From positions 868,001 through 932,000 of the forward strand of contig CM060733.1 in assembly GCA_030704615.1 (NCBI GenBank): 64,000 nt of DNA, read 5' to 3'. The translations under genes and the position numbers were made by a program. The stretch comes from Takakia lepidozioides (Eukaryota > Streptophyta > Takakiopsida > Takakiales > Takakiaceae). Positions 1 to 11,099 of this stretch are shown here, piece by piece. Under the pieces are notes generated by a model, which made no database searches, had not been told where the DNA came from, and saw only the letters and a program-made list of their open reading frames with translations. Position 1 is the stretch's first letter. The number at the start of each line of letters is the position of its first letter.

Positions 1-3000
1 AGATCTTGAACCTGCAGCGGCGCTCAATGACAAAGTGTGAAGTACGTGTATCGTGGGTATACCAAGTGACAAGTGTGCGCCACTTGACATCTGGCATTTG
101 ACTGATTCCACTGGAGAAAGCTTTGAAGAGTCTCCGATTTGAGTCAAAGTTTGTCATGCGTCAATTTCTAGATCTGAGAGGCATATTCACAAGACAGAGT
201 CCTCATGCTGTAGTGAGTTCCTTCAGGAGCAGCTGCCTCAAATGGTCGACTAAAGCACCTTGGCCCGTCCGGATGGATTCCTTACCCTAGTAAAAACCTT
301 TAGTTCGTGTACCTTGTACGGTCAGTAGGACTAAACTAGACACTATCTCTCAATGCACAGCTTCTAAGACACGTCTCCGGATTCTCGAACGGCGTCCATA
401 CTCTCTAGAGAGAGATGAACTATACGTTCGACTGCAGATTAAATCTCGATTATTGAACACCGTTCGAGTTTTCTGTCTGTGTATTCATACTTCCGAGTCA
501 ACCAGATGTTCACGAGTTCCAAACTTCTTCAGTACGTACGATATATACGGATTCCATTCCTAAAGTCACTTGAGGGTTTGGACATCAATATACAATGGTG
601 TTATGGAACTTAAATTGTGATTGTTCAACTAGTTATATCATGGCCCCTTATATGTCAGTGAGCTGTTCCGAGCTCACTCCCATCTGCTTTCGACTCGGCC
701 CGCGCCCAGTACTGTAACTTCAATTGACAGTGGTGGCTCGATGAACTGGCTTAAGTTTCAGGGCGATTCTTGCTGTTACAGAATGTGATCACGCCCCGGT
801 CACACCTAATATTTCATTATCAACCTTTATCATCGGACTGGATTCCATATCAGATCTTCCTCTTTGCAAGTACTCAAGGACATTGTACAGTAGCTCGATC
901 GATGTTGTTGCTTGAAGCTACTAATTCGCAGTCACCGAAATACCTGTGCGTAAGTAGTTCACAGGAGCTGGCCCGGAAGAGAGTGAGAGAAGGATAGGGA
1001 TAAGTAGCTGGGGTGTTCCCCCACTTGTTGTTTCATCGCTTCAAGCACGCGAGTCTAGGAGAAAACGAGCACTCTCATGAATATAGGTATGCTGAAAATC
1101 TTGAGACATCTATATATAGACTGGATATGCTCCTACATTTCACAGTGTCCAGTACTAGTTTCACATGAGAATAAAGTACATGTAAAGGAGAGATGTGTAC
1201 TTGACTGAGACTCGACGGTTGATGTTACTGACGGATCTCGAGCGAGAAGTTTTGCTGCCCCATTTGGAATCCCTGCCCAACATTATGTAGCACTGAAGCA
1301 ATTCAGGCAGCACCTTCAGCAGCACCAACTCATGAAGTTTGAAATGTTCAGTACAAGCAGCTACAAAACTTAGGAGATCCTCATGAACTTAGAGAAACAA
1401 ATGCTGATCACAACAATTGATCATCGGTTGGTCACCCATGATGTGCAATTTACTGGTCACTATGTACATAGTTGTTACAGCTCAAGATTTATAAGAGAAG
1501 ACTTCGACCGTCGAAGCCAGCTTACGTAAGAGCCACTTCACCCTTGCGAGCTCGGCTCAGTTGATATTACATACATTAATTATTTAGCACCGCTCACAAT
1601 CGGCATTTCTCCATGCCTACGTAATAACCCTAAATCACGGAATTTCAAGTTAATGTTCAAAGCGCCGACACACGCTTTTCACTGGCTGAGCTCAAGTGAT
1701 CGGAAGACACCTTGCGAACCGCTCTTGAGAGAAAATTCAGGTTCAAATTGGTACTAGGAATGAGGGAATCAGCACATTAATGACCTGCTGCACTAGTACT
1801 TTCGATGGAGAACTATTTCAAGCTATAAGTTCAAGGCCGAGCTATCCACCTAGAGAGCTTCACATCTCCAAATCCCTCTACAAGAATTGAGCGGCATGCA
1901 GAGTGTATATTGCAGGAGAGTCCTGAAAACAAAGAGCGTGAGAATTTCATCTCGAGCAGTTTCATCTCTCTAACAAACTCACCCCTCGTTATGAGGGGTC
2001 GACCCTGTTTGAACGGGCACGCGTCAGCGCTTCCGAAGTTCAAAAAGCTCAAAGTTTCTTCCACGTCAGCAAAAATGATAAGCGTCTTCGGATGAACAAT
2101 TCAATGAGAAATAAAAGATTTGGACGGAAATAAGCGGATGGGTCTTGGATGAATATTTGTTAGTTACGTATGAAATGGATGATCCATCTGGACCGCATAT
2201 GGATGAGACAAGTAGACGGCATCCATCGCTCACGAGATGGATGACTAATAATTATTCATCCTAATTGGGATGCATTGCATCCGAAAGGGAGATGCAGCTC
2301 TCCTCTCTGTTGCTGTGGATCTCTCCTGTCCTCCCTGCTCTTCTTTTCTCTTCTACGTTGCTGAGTGTTCGTGGTGGAGAGGAGTTGCATCCGATCACAT
2401 TAGGAATCACACTGATGTCCGAGTGTGTAAGATTTTGTGTAAATTTGAAGAACAGGGCCAGAGGCAAGCATGAACTGGTAATATATTGGCAGGAGTATGA
2501 GGGGCCCATGCCCCTCTTCCTGCACATCATCGTCCTCATTACAGCAGACCCACTGCTCTTCACGGGGACCGAGATCACGGAGAGCAGCCCCAGGTTTGCG
2601 CTTTTTCTCATTCTCTTCCCTTCAATCACCCTTGCAACCTCTTCCATCCGCTTTCTCACTTTCCTCAGGCGGCAAGACAAGTATTTCCCGTAGTAATAAA
2701 TCCAGTCAAGGTGGAATTGACGCCCTCCCCGGGGGTCAATTAGCTCTCTGAATATCCGGATGTAGCTCCTTTGTACGCTTGATTGCTTACTTGTGTAGGA
2801 TTGAACTTGAAGATACTGTCAAAATCCATGTTGAGCCTTCTCTTTCAACTTGTCCCTTTCCTTGCTGACATTGGTGAAGCGAAGTGATTTACATGCAGAT
2901 TATTCAACCAAGGTTACACCAATGGTAATAACTTCTTGTATAGGAAGGATAGGCCGGTGAGAGTGTGGGAATGAGTGATAGAGTCTGCACCCCACATGCT

Positions 3001-3280
3001 CTGTTTTCAGCAAATTTCCCATAGACCAAACTGGCCGAAACAATCCTGAAAGACCCTCTCTTATTGACCGACTGTAATATAGCCCTAATTCATAACTCTG
3101 GTACAAGAATTGGCTCTCTGAAAGCTAGCACTTTAGAATGCTTGCCCCCTTCCTACACTCTTCAGACAAAATACATCTTTTATACTTGGCTGGGCTGAAT
3201 CTTTGATCTTGAGATCATGTAGTTTCTCCTTTGAAACATCCAGCAACAGTTATATCTTTCTATATAAAATATCATTTCAT
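1..3280. other. No supported gene
   Basis: I see no coding region with recognisable homology here. Short open frames exist, for example around 2265-2693 on the plus strand (142 codons, hydrophobic, no family recognised), but composition and context do not support them. Around 2100-2290 there are several loosely repeated ATCCATC/GGATGGAT words. No tRNA, rRNA or transposon terminus was recognised. Confidence 0.5.
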
Positions 3281-3289
3281 TTCATATCT

Positions 3290-4110
3290 TCCTGACAAGG
3301 TTGCGAGCCCAACCACCCAATTCGCTGCCAGCCCAGGACTTCGCAACCTCTATGATACTCAAAACTGTTTTAAGACCTCCTGGTTTGCTTGGGTCTCCAA
3401 GTTCATTGAGCGCCACAGACTGTCCGTTGCTTCCCTACCATGCAATTACATGCCCCTCCTGCGATAAAACTGCACCAACCTTGGGAATTTCGTCCCAAGC
3501 TCAACCACAACAGATGCCTCAGATGGGAGCTGATGGAATTTCATGTCAGGCAGGCCTGAAACCAGTCAGTCTTACAACAAAGCTGCAGTTCCATTGGGAG
3601 ACATACTTGGTCCTCTGTGATGATAGATTCTTACAGCCCAAATACCTGTCTGCAGCTCTATCTCCCTCTCTTCTAAGGGCATTGGGAAGGTTTAGGGTGG
3701 ATCCCAGACTGGTATGTGGGACAACCTGACCGCCTGTGCCTCGCTTGTGCTGGGGATGACAGGAGGAAATTGAAAATGAAGAACATTTCTTCTTTCAATG
3801 TCCACTCTACTATGAGATCCAAGGGAGATACTAGTGTCTATTCCGAGATAGCCAATTTCTCACCGAGGGGTTCCATGACGAGGGTCAGACCTTGATCAAC
3901 AGCTGTTTTTTGGCTGCTTGTTGGGGTCCCCACTCTCTTTCTTGTTTCATGCTTTCTCTTTTCCCATATTAAGCTCTTTGATCAGTATTATGAGATCCGT
4001 GGGAGATTCCACTGTCTAGTCCGTGGAACTCAATCTCTCACTGAAGTCTTCCATTATGAGGATCAGAAATGCTTGGCAGCTTATTACACGAGGCCTTGAC
4101 CCTTAGGCAA
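3290..4110 (+). pseudogene. Old LINE 3' fragment (reverse transcriptase C-terminal zinc-binding tail)
   Basis: Around 3660-3830 the plus strand reads, with stops, RALGRFRVDPRLV then NEEHFFFQCPLYYEI. This is the C-terminal RFR...C..C....EEHFLF.CP.Y pattern of many non-LTR retrotransposon polymerases. A related stretch (TATTATGAGATCCGTGGGAG) recurs near 3986-4070, so the tail seems partly duplicated. Stops and frameshifts show it is dead. It differs from the LINE at 4.8-9.5 kb, whose tail has other spacing, so a second LINE lineage is likely. The upstream part (3300-3660) is open but not recognisable. Confidence 0.55.
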
Positions 4111-4154
4111 TGAGCAGTAGTTGCGTTTGGGCTGCTTTCTGATTTTGTCTTCTC

Positions 4155-4256
4155 TCTCATTTCTGCGGACGTTATGAAGTACCATTTTATTTCATTTCAT
4201 TTCATTTGATCTTTCCGCAGACATTACAAAGCATCATTTCATTTCTCTCGAGTATC
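4155..4256 (+). repeat. Two copies of the GCGGACRTTAYRAAG...TTTCATTTC motif
   Basis: Two nearby copies of a short recurrent motif: TTTCTGCGGACGTTATGAAG followed by a TTTCA run, then CTTTCCGCAGACATTACAAAG followed by CATTTCATTTC. The same motif recurs at about 4383-4400 and, as an array, at 21.17-21.64 kb. The TTTCA-rich end looks like the simple-repeat tail that some LINEs and SINEs carry at their 3' ends; that link is inferred. Confidence 0.6.
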
Positions 4257-4417
4257 AGTGATGTGAGGCTCTGCACTGTAGACAATATATTGAAATTGAG
4301 TTGTGGTTTCATGGTTGTGGTAGCTGGCTGTTCCACTTTTCTGTCTTGTTTTCCCTTTGTTCCCATCAGCTCCTAGTGCTTCCCGTGGATGTTATACAGT
4401 TCCTTTCTTTTGTTTCT

Positions 4418-4490
4418 GGGGATGTAGACCACATGGTAGAGCGCTTGCTTCGCATGCGAGAGGTACGGGGATCGATACCCCGCATTTCAC
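4418..4490 (+). pseudogene. Degenerate tRNA-Ala-like sequence (anticodon position reads CGC)
   Basis: A 73-base tRNA-like sequence. It begins GGGGATGTAG, has the anticodon arm TTGCTTCGCATGCGAG and a perfect T arm (CGGGG...CCCCG around ATCGATA). The body matches plant tRNA-Ala. The D stem (GACC against GAGC) has two mismatches, and the acceptor has a G1-A72 mismatch plus two G-U pairs, so it is probably not functional. It could be a tRNA pseudogene or the head of a tRNA-derived SINE. The nearby TTTCA-tailed motif copies fit the SINE idea, but no full SINE unit was delimited. Confidence 0.65.
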
Positions 4491-4798
4491 TCCAATGTTT
4501 CCTCTCCCTGTCCTCTAGGAAGCCTATTGACATTGGGTGGACTTGAAACGGGAGTACATTAATGTTTCTGTAACTAAATGCCGGCCTTGTGACCTCGTGT
4601 CCTTGTTTGTTTCGACCTGAAGCGCTTTGCTTCAGGTAAGGTAGTGCATTGGATTTAGTTGGAAAGCTTGGGGCCTTTCCCTCTTTAGAATATGCCTACA
4701 CGGGCCATTCCCTGCAACTCCCTGGAGTGTGATCTCTGAATGGTAACAAGCGGACTCCTACCGCTTGGGGGCAGCCCCTCCGCCCAAATTGGGCAGTC

Positions 4799-4818
4799 GT
4801 ATGCTCTGTCTAGCATAC
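4799..4818 (+). other. Short perfect hairpin upstream of the LINE ORF
   Basis: GTATGCT (4799-4805) pairs with AGCATAC (4812-4818) around a 6-base loop, just ahead of the LINE coding region. It might be an RNA structure in the LINE 5' leader. A chance hairpin is also possible. Confidence 0.4.
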
Positions 4819-4825
4819 TCGGCAC

Positions 4826-6772
4826 TTGGGCTCGGGTTGGTTCCTGTGCTTAAACTTATGGCCTGCGAACACAATCAAAAATTTAGCTCCTATCAACATC
4901 AACACTCCTCAGGGTGATCCCTGGGAATTGGTTACTTATGCCAAATCTAGGGCTTCATGTGTAGTTTTTGGGGTGAATCCCAGGATGGGCGATGTGTCCT
5001 TTAAAACTACATGCTCTAGCTTAGGCTTGGATTTCATGGCTAATGGTACCATCTCGAGACTTGATAACAGGGGTACGTTGAAGGTTGCAATGACCAAAAG
5101 TGCTTCTAATAGAGTCCCGCATCAATTCAATCTCAAAGAAGTTCGTCCCTTGACTGGCTGGAGAGCGGTCTTAGACATTGGTGATTCAATGGGGCGCTCT
5201 AGGAAGACAACCAAGGGCAACAACTTCAACTTGAGAGTTTCTAATCGGTTTGATGCTCTGGATGAGGTTGAATCCAAACAGCCAGAAGGACAAGATGCCC
5301 CTAAGTGTACGGAACCTGAACGTCCTGAATCTGAAGGATTTGGTACTCTGAATGGTTTACCAATCCTCAAGGTTTACACAAGACGAACAAATCCTATACA
5401 TGGGGTAATTGTCCCCAAGCCGTCAGATGGACAATCTGTCCCTAAGTGTGCAGAGCCTGAACGTCGTGTAACTGAAGGATTTGGTACTCTAAATGGTTTA
5501 CCAATCCCCAAAGTCTACACAAGACGAGCAAAATCTATACACGGGGTAATTGTCCCCAAGCAGTCTGACGGACAATCTGCCCCTATGTGTGCGGAGCCTG
5601 TGCGTCGTGTAACTGAAAGATTTGGTACCCTGAATGGTTTACCAATTCTCAAAGTTTACACAAGACGAGCAAAATCTACACATGGGGTAACTGTCCCCCC
5701 TTTGCAGAACGGTTGGCCGTCCAGGAGCAATCACAAGCTACCTAGACGACAAACAATTCACACGCAAAGGGCTGGCTTGCGGCTGGCCACTTTCAACTTC
5801 TCAGGGTTGACCAACCAAAGGAAACAACTGGAAGTGGGACAAGTTCTTCGGACTAATGATATTCATATCTGTGCTGGGCAAGAAACATGGGAAACGTCGG
5901 ATAAACTGGTTGGAGATGTCATTGGTTATAAATGGGCAGGTAAGATGTGTACTCTCAAGGCAGCCTCTGCCAAACGCGGTCAAAAAGGGGTTGGATTCTT
6001 TGTCCGTGATTTCTTGTTTGACAATTGTGAAATTATCAACAAGGGTTTGAGGTACGAGCATAGTATCTGGCTAAAACTGAATTTGAAGGGCGGCATGAGT
6101 ACAAAGGACCTCTTTGTTGGTTGTGTTTACATGCCCACAGAGGGGACCCTTAGTGCTGACGCAGACAAGGCCTTCGAAGATGTAAAGCTGGACTGTGCTT
6201 CGTTCCTTGCCAAAGGTCAGGTGGTACTATTGGGGGACTTCAATGCCCGGGTGGGCAAAGGGATCCATCAGGACGATATCATTGGACCTTTTGGTGAGGA
6301 CGAGCTGAATTCTAATGGCAGACGGTTAATTAACTGTCTAGAAGAGCTTCAGCTTTTGACCTTGAATAACAGGACAAGAGGTGACCAAGTGCAGTGGACT
6401 CGTGAGACTGGGGAACGTTCCATTGTGGACTATATCATAATGGACCCCCAGTGTGCCAATGTGTTGATCGACAGAACTGATATTGGTACCTCTGACCACT
6501 TCCTGGTTTGGACTGAGATCAAAAGGTGTTTTCCCACCACCAAGAGATCTGTGAAACGTTCGATTCGGAAGTGGCGCATAGAAAAATTCCACAATGAGGA
6601 GGTCAAGGCTGAGTACGTCCAGGCCTTGCAAGAGGCTCTCCCTCATTTTGTCCAATCGCTCCAAGAACTTCAGTCACGCTCTGTTAACGCAAGAAATGAA
6701 GTCGAAAGAGCAGTGGACTCTTGGGAGAGTTTCGTTTCCTCCGTGGCTGACAAGATATTGGGAGGAAACTAA
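4826..6772 (+). pseudogene. LINE N-terminal region with tandem repeats and AP endonuclease domain
   Basis: Frame of about 648 codons. The first in-frame ATG is at 4985, so the true start is uncertain; the upstream part is open and may belong to the protein. Residues about 155-300 hold three tandem copies of a 47-residue unit containing FGTLNGLP and KVYTRR. From about residue 318 an exonuclease-endonuclease-phosphatase fold is clear: LATFNFSG, QETWE (catalytic Glu), GDFNARVG (Asp/Asn), SIVDYIIMD and GTSDHFLVW (SDH). This domain nicks target DNA for target-primed reverse transcription. A stop follows KILGGN, where the downstream polymerase frame opens one frame over, so the ORF was probably continuous originally. 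Confidence 0.85.
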
Positions 6773-6774
6773 TT

Positions 6775-9177
6775 GTCTGCGGTAGAGCAGTTAATTGGTG
6801 GACTAATGAGATTAAACTCAAGATAGCTGAGAGACGAGCCCTCTATAAAGAGTGCTGCAATTTGGAAACCAACAGAGAATTGTGGGCGAGGTACTACCAG
6901 CTCCGTAAAGATATCAATCAGCTTGTTAGGTCTCAGAAGAAATTATACTGGGACAAGTTATACAGTGAAATAAACTCAAACCACCATGGTGGTAATGACA
7001 AGAAATTCTGGTTGGCCCTTCAACGTTTGTACAAACCGAAAAACGGTCAGCAAGTACAAGCGCTGAAGACTACTACAGGTGCAGTGGTGACTTCATCGGT
7101 TGACATTGTCAAAACCTTTGAAACTCACTACAGTATCCTTGGCAGAACTTCTAGGTCTAACAGTGAGGGGTCTTCTGCTGAATGGAGGGACACAGTTGGA
7201 AAAACTGTTCCTATGATTCAAAACAGCCCTGATGAACTGGAGTATATTTCAATGGCTTATAATGCTCCCATTAGTTCTTCTGAGATTGTGGAAGCAATTG
7301 AACATTTAAATGGATATAAAGCTGGTGGACCTGATGGTATTGTCAACGAGCTTATCAAGCACGGTGGCGATCCCATGATAGAGGCCCTAGTTCTCCTCTT
7401 TAACCTTATCTGGAAGACTGAAATGATCCCCTTTCGCTGGCGACAGGGGGTCATTGTCAATCTATACAAGAAGGGTGACAGAGAAGAACCGGGGAACTAC
7501 CGTGGCATCACGCTCCTCAATGCTGTTGGCAAGACATTCTGCAGAGTTATAAGTACTCGTCTCGAGGTTGATCTGGAGTCCAGAGGTTGTTTCCACGATG
7601 GCCAAGCTGGCTTTCGGCGAAACAGGGGCTGTGTGGATCATATCTTCACTCTAAGCCAGATTATCCAGGGAAGGAAAAAAGAAGGGAAACCCACTTATGT
7701 CTTTTTCCTGGATGTCAAAAAGGCTTATGACACAGTGTGGAGGGATGGCCTATGGTTCCGCCTCTGGTCTTGTGGGATCAAGGGAAAGATGTGGAGAGTT
7801 GTCCACAACTTGTATGCTCACACCAAAAGCTGTGTCACTGTTAACGGACAGAAGTCCAACTTCTTTGACATAGACCAAGGTGTAGCTCAAGGATGTACTC
7901 TCTCCCCTCTGCTCTTCAATGTTTTCATCAATCAACTCCTCGAGGATGTGGAAAGTGAGGGATTTGGGTTAAGGGTGGGTGATACCACCATACCAGCCCT
8001 TATGTTTGCGGATGACTTCGCAGGCATAGGGGAGACTCCAACCAATCTCCAGGAGTTGATTGATTGCGCGAAGAGATACTTTGATCTTTGGGGGCTAGAG
8101 GCTAATGTCAGCAAATGTGCAGTGGTAGCATTCAACGACAGAGGAGAGGGAGGAAGTGATCTTAAGTGGCAGTGGGGTAGCCAAGAGATCCCGGTCCTCC
8201 CTTCCTACACTTACCTGGGCGTTGAGTTCTCCTCCAATTGTAATTGGGATGCACATATCCGGAAAGTTGTTCAAACTAGCAAGGGCAAAGCTCTGGGGCT
8301 CACTAAATTTTTCCACTGCAGAGGGGTCAACTCTGAGGTTAAGAAAACCATGCTTTGTCGCGTTATTAGACCTGCCTTGGAGTACGGATCTGCTATATGG
8401 GTTGATAACTCCAACCAGGCTAAGTCTCTAGAATCCATTCAAGTGGGGGTGCTTAAGGAGTGTATGTCAGCATGCTCCAAAACAGCCAATGTGGCTGTTC
8501 GGGGTGAGTTTGGCATTCCGTCCTTAAGCTCCCGACGAGATGAATTCAAGGTCAGATGGTGGGGTCAGCTGCAACATATGCCCAACACCAGATATCCTAA
8601 ATTAATCGACTCTATATCTTGGAAACAGGACCGCCCTGTCAAACAGGCTAAGTCCTGGCAGAAGAGAGTAGAAGAGATCCTCAAGGACCTGGACCTGGAT
8701 CCGCAAATCTTGACCCTGCTGGATAAATCTGACTTAGAGGCTGTAGTGTCCTCAGCCATGTCTGTTGCCATGAGATTGTCTGATGAAAATGAAGTTAGGC
8801 AGAAAACTTCCCTGAACTTGTTTCCAGTCTGTGACATGGGGGAGGACATCTTGGATGACCTCAAGGGTCTACCCACTCTCGGCACTAGACTGAAATTTAA
8901 ACTCAGGGCAGGAAGCCTACCTTTGAACAGCAAACAGAAGCAGAGAGGAAAGGGAGAGTGCAATTGCCCGTTGTGTGGGCAATCTGAAGACAGTATTCAT
9001 TTTCTGATACACTGTCCGGGGTTCTCTCACCAAAGAGACGCTCTCTTCAAATCTATTAAGGGAATTGTGCCCGTACCCCTGTTTACCAACTTTGAAAGTC
9101 TCGAGGCTGAGCCAAAAGCCCAGGCCCTCCTGAGGCCTAGTTTTTGGGCAAATCACACACAGCAGATTGATGCTTGA
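6775..9177 (+). CDS. LINE reverse transcriptase with C-terminal zinc-binding tail
   Basis: Open frame upstream of the first ATG-like codon: WWTNEIKLKIAERRALYK is typical linker sequence between LINE endonuclease and RT. RT motifs follow: NYRGITLLNAVGKTFCRVI, GQAGFRRNRGCVDHIFTL, VFFLDVKKAYDTVWR, GVAQGCTLSPLLFNVFIN, the catalytic FADD in LMFADDFAG, and YLGVEF. The tail has CNCPLCGQSEDSIHFLIHCP (C-x2-C-x8-H-x4-C). The frame ends in TGA at 9175-9177, but copies in the 32-33 kb array have TGT (Cys) there, and the frame stays open to about 9456. The stop is therefore likely a mutation. It is separated from the endonuclease frame by one frameshift. Confidence 0.88.
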   Translation, partial: VCGRAVNWWTNEIKLKIAERRALYKECCNLETNRELWARYYQLRKDINQLVRSQKKLYWDKLYSEINSNHHGGNDKKFWLALQRLYKPKNGQQVQALKTTTGAVVTSSVDIVKTFETHYSILGRTSRSNSEGSSAEWRDTVGKTVPMIQNSPDELEYISMAYNAPISSSEIVEAIEHLNGYKAGGPDGIVNELIKHGGDPMIEALVLLFNLIWKTEMIPFRWRQGVIVNLYKKGDREEPGNYRGITLLNAVGKTFCRVISTRLEVDLESRGCFHDGQAGFRRNRGCVDHIFTLSQIIQGRKKEGKPTYVFFLDVKKAYDTVWRDGLWFRLWSCGIKGKMWRVVHNLYAHTKSCVTVNGQKSNFFDIDQGVAQGCTLSPLLFNVFINQLLEDVESEGFGLRVGDTTIPALMFADDFAGIGETPTNLQELIDCAKRYFDLWGLEANVSKCAVVAFNDRGEGGSDLKWQWGSQEIPVLPSYTYLGVEFSSNCNWDAHIRKVVQTSKGKALGLTKFFHCRGVNSEVKKTMLCRVIRPALEYGSAIWVDNSNQAKSLESIQVGVLKECMSACSKTANVAVRGEFGIPSLSSRRDEFKVRWWGQLQHMPNTRYPKLIDSISWKQDRPVKQAKSWQKRVEEILKDLDLDPQILTLLDKSDLEAVVSSAMSVAMRLSDENEVRQKTSLNLFPVCDMGEDILDDLKGLPTLGTRLKFKLRAGSLPLNSKQKQRGKGECNCPLCGQSEDSIHFLIHCPGFSHQRDALFKSIKGIVPVPLFTNFESLEAEPKAQALLRPSFWANHTQQIDA

Positions 9178-9456
9178 GTGAAGGGATTTCTAGAGGATAT
9201 CTGGAAAACCCGGATTAATTCTTTATATGGAGGTAAGTCTTACTACCAACGTCAGCCCCTGACAGAGGTAGGTTCTGTCCCTTTTGTTCCCGCTCAAACT
9301 GGGCGGGGTCAATGGCCACAAGGCTACGGCAAACAACGTCTTATGAGTACAATCTTTTGTTTCTGCCCAACTACCTGTCCTCTTGGATCTGAATTGATGG
9401 TGAACTCACAGATCCAAGGGCTTTTGCTCTTTCTCATGCTCATACTCGTCGTTTGA
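9178..9456 (+). pseudogene. LINE C-terminal extension / start of 3' region after a nonsense codon
   Basis: The reading frame continues past the TGA for about 90 codons (VKGFLEDIWKTRINSLYGG...). The repeat copies at 32.7-33.8 kb match this part, including GGCCACAA.GCTACGGCAAACAACGTCT. It is therefore LINE sequence, and the family's protein probably once ran beyond the present stop. Confidence 0.55.
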
Positions 9457-9459
9457 TCT

Positions 9460-10690
9460 TTTCTGAAGTGGGCCCATGGACCCTCTCAGGCCCCCTGTGG
9501 CCTGTGGCCTACTTCAGTTTCTTTTTTTCTGTCACGGGGGAAGGAAGCAGTCACTGGCGGCGTGCTTCATCATGGTTCTCCCTGTCTAAGAGAAACAAAT
9601 TTGCATGTTGCTGGGCTGAATGTATCCAAGCTATCACCAAGCATCCCTCATGATGAACTTTATGACCTCATCTGCCATGCACTTGGAGAAGCTCACCCAG
9701 CAGGACTGCGAGGATGGACTAGAAGCTGAAGTCCCACAGCCGAAGCCTCAGTTGCAACTGTGAAGACTGGTGCCTGCTTTGAATGGAGCTGTAGAAGTCG
9801 AGCTGAGAGGTGATCCCCATTTCCATTTACCTGCTGCGGCCTTGCATAGGAAACAAAGATTACAGGTGGCAATTCTGACCCTGAACAGGACACTGTGTGG
9901 GTAAATAATAAACAAAAGTATACGGTGGAAATAGGCAGCAAGGAAGTTCCCATGGCCCTTTGGGCCTCTTCTTGAATTCTTTTTCTTTTTCTCTCTCTAA
10001 ATTAGATCTTTTTTTTCTGTCACATCCCTCTTCCCCATTACTACCTCTTTGTCCATTGTGCTCCCCCCTTTGCACTCCATCAATATCTACTATGTATCTA
10101 CATTCCCCCACATTGCAGAAGGATCTCAACTGTCTTATTCCATGGTCAAAACTGAGCCCAGTGCTTCGTTTGAACCTACTGGACACTGAGGGACGATTCA
10201 TGCAGGTGAGGCCCAAGCGTTTTTGCAGGCCACCACAATCGTGCGACGTAAACGTCCCAAGAACAACTACATCCACACACCAGGAGTCTGGGTAGGTGTA
10301 GTGCAGAAGTAGATGAAGCCTTTAAATTAGTTAAGCAAGCATGGGTGAGCAATGGGTCTATTGAGGAGGTGATAAAAGAGTTCCAGGTGAAGCTTTCCCA
10401 TTGCGACGTCTCCAGCATGCTAACAGAGCTGCAGTGGTGGTATGATCATCGGAGGTGTTTCTCTCTCTCTCTTTCTCTCATTGTACTTTCTTGTCACATA
10501 AGCTGTTTGGGCTTCCTATGGCCATTCTATAGTTCCTGTTCTTTCTTTCTTTCAGCTATAATGATCCGAATAGCTCAGCAGCTTACCCATCTACCGGTTT
10601 GTGATGCGCTCGTTTTGTGTGTAGTTATACAGTCAAATTGGGATCAGGTTTGAAATACCTGACTAGAATTCCTCGGAATGGGAGTGATAT
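9460..10690. other. No gene seen
   Basis: Low-complexity CT-rich tracts occur at 9990-10080 and 10452-10490. A diverged copy of the CCTATGGCCATTCTATAGTTCC form of the recurrent short motif lies near 10515-10540. No coding region is supported. Confidence 0.45.
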
Positions 10691-10696
10691 TCTGAA

Positions 10697-11097
10697 GGTT
10701 CACCTTAAACCTTGCAAGGTTCAGATGCAACTTCATCTCACAAACATTCTTTGGTCTTCCCATGGACATTGGCTAATCGCTTTCTTGCGTGTTTTTTGTG
10801 GCACCCATGACGCTCAATTCAGAGTTTACTAGTTACAAAATTGAAGCCACTGATCTTTGGGCCAGTTTTCCGTCTATCTCATAGTTGAGGTTCAGATTCC
10901 ATCTTCTACATTGACGTTGCATGGAGCAGCAATGACGAAAATTGGCCCAAAGATCAGTGGCTTGTAACTAGTAAACTGTGACTTGAGCCTCATGGGTGCC
11001 ACAAAAAACACGCAAGAAAGCGATTAGCCAATGTCCATGGGACCAAAGAATGTTTGTAAGAGGAAGTGCATTTGAACCTTGCAAGGTTTGAGGTGAC
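10697..11097. repeat. Long inverted repeat (about 165-bp arms, about 59-bp loop)
   Basis: Left arm 10697-10874, right arm 10934-11097. The arms are near-perfect complements over long runs: for example ATTGGCTAATCGCTTTCTTG on the left against CAAGAAAGCGATTAGCCAAT on the right, and CCACTGATCTTTGGGCCA against TGGCCCAAAGATCAGTGG, with a few small indels. A transcript would fold into one long hairpin. It could be a foldback/MITE-like element, a young MIRNA-like or siRNA hairpin locus, or a palindromic duplication. No flanking target duplication was identified. Confidence 0.85.
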
Positions 11098-11099
11098 TT

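Larger units (their letters stand above)
4600..9460 (+). mobile_element. Nearly full-length non-LTR retrotransposon (LINE)
   Basis: The element carries an apurinic-type endonuclease domain followed by reverse transcriptase and a C-terminal CCHC-type zinc-binding tail, the standard LINE order. Coding sequence is open over about 4.3 kb apart from one frameshift near 6765-6775 and a terminal TGA. Termini were not defined: the 5' end is somewhere between the tRNA-like sequence and 4826, and the 3' end lies after about 9456. Degraded copies of its 3' end form the array at 32.46-33.77 kb, which gives internal evidence that it is a repeat family. I did not assign a clade. Confidence 0.85.
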
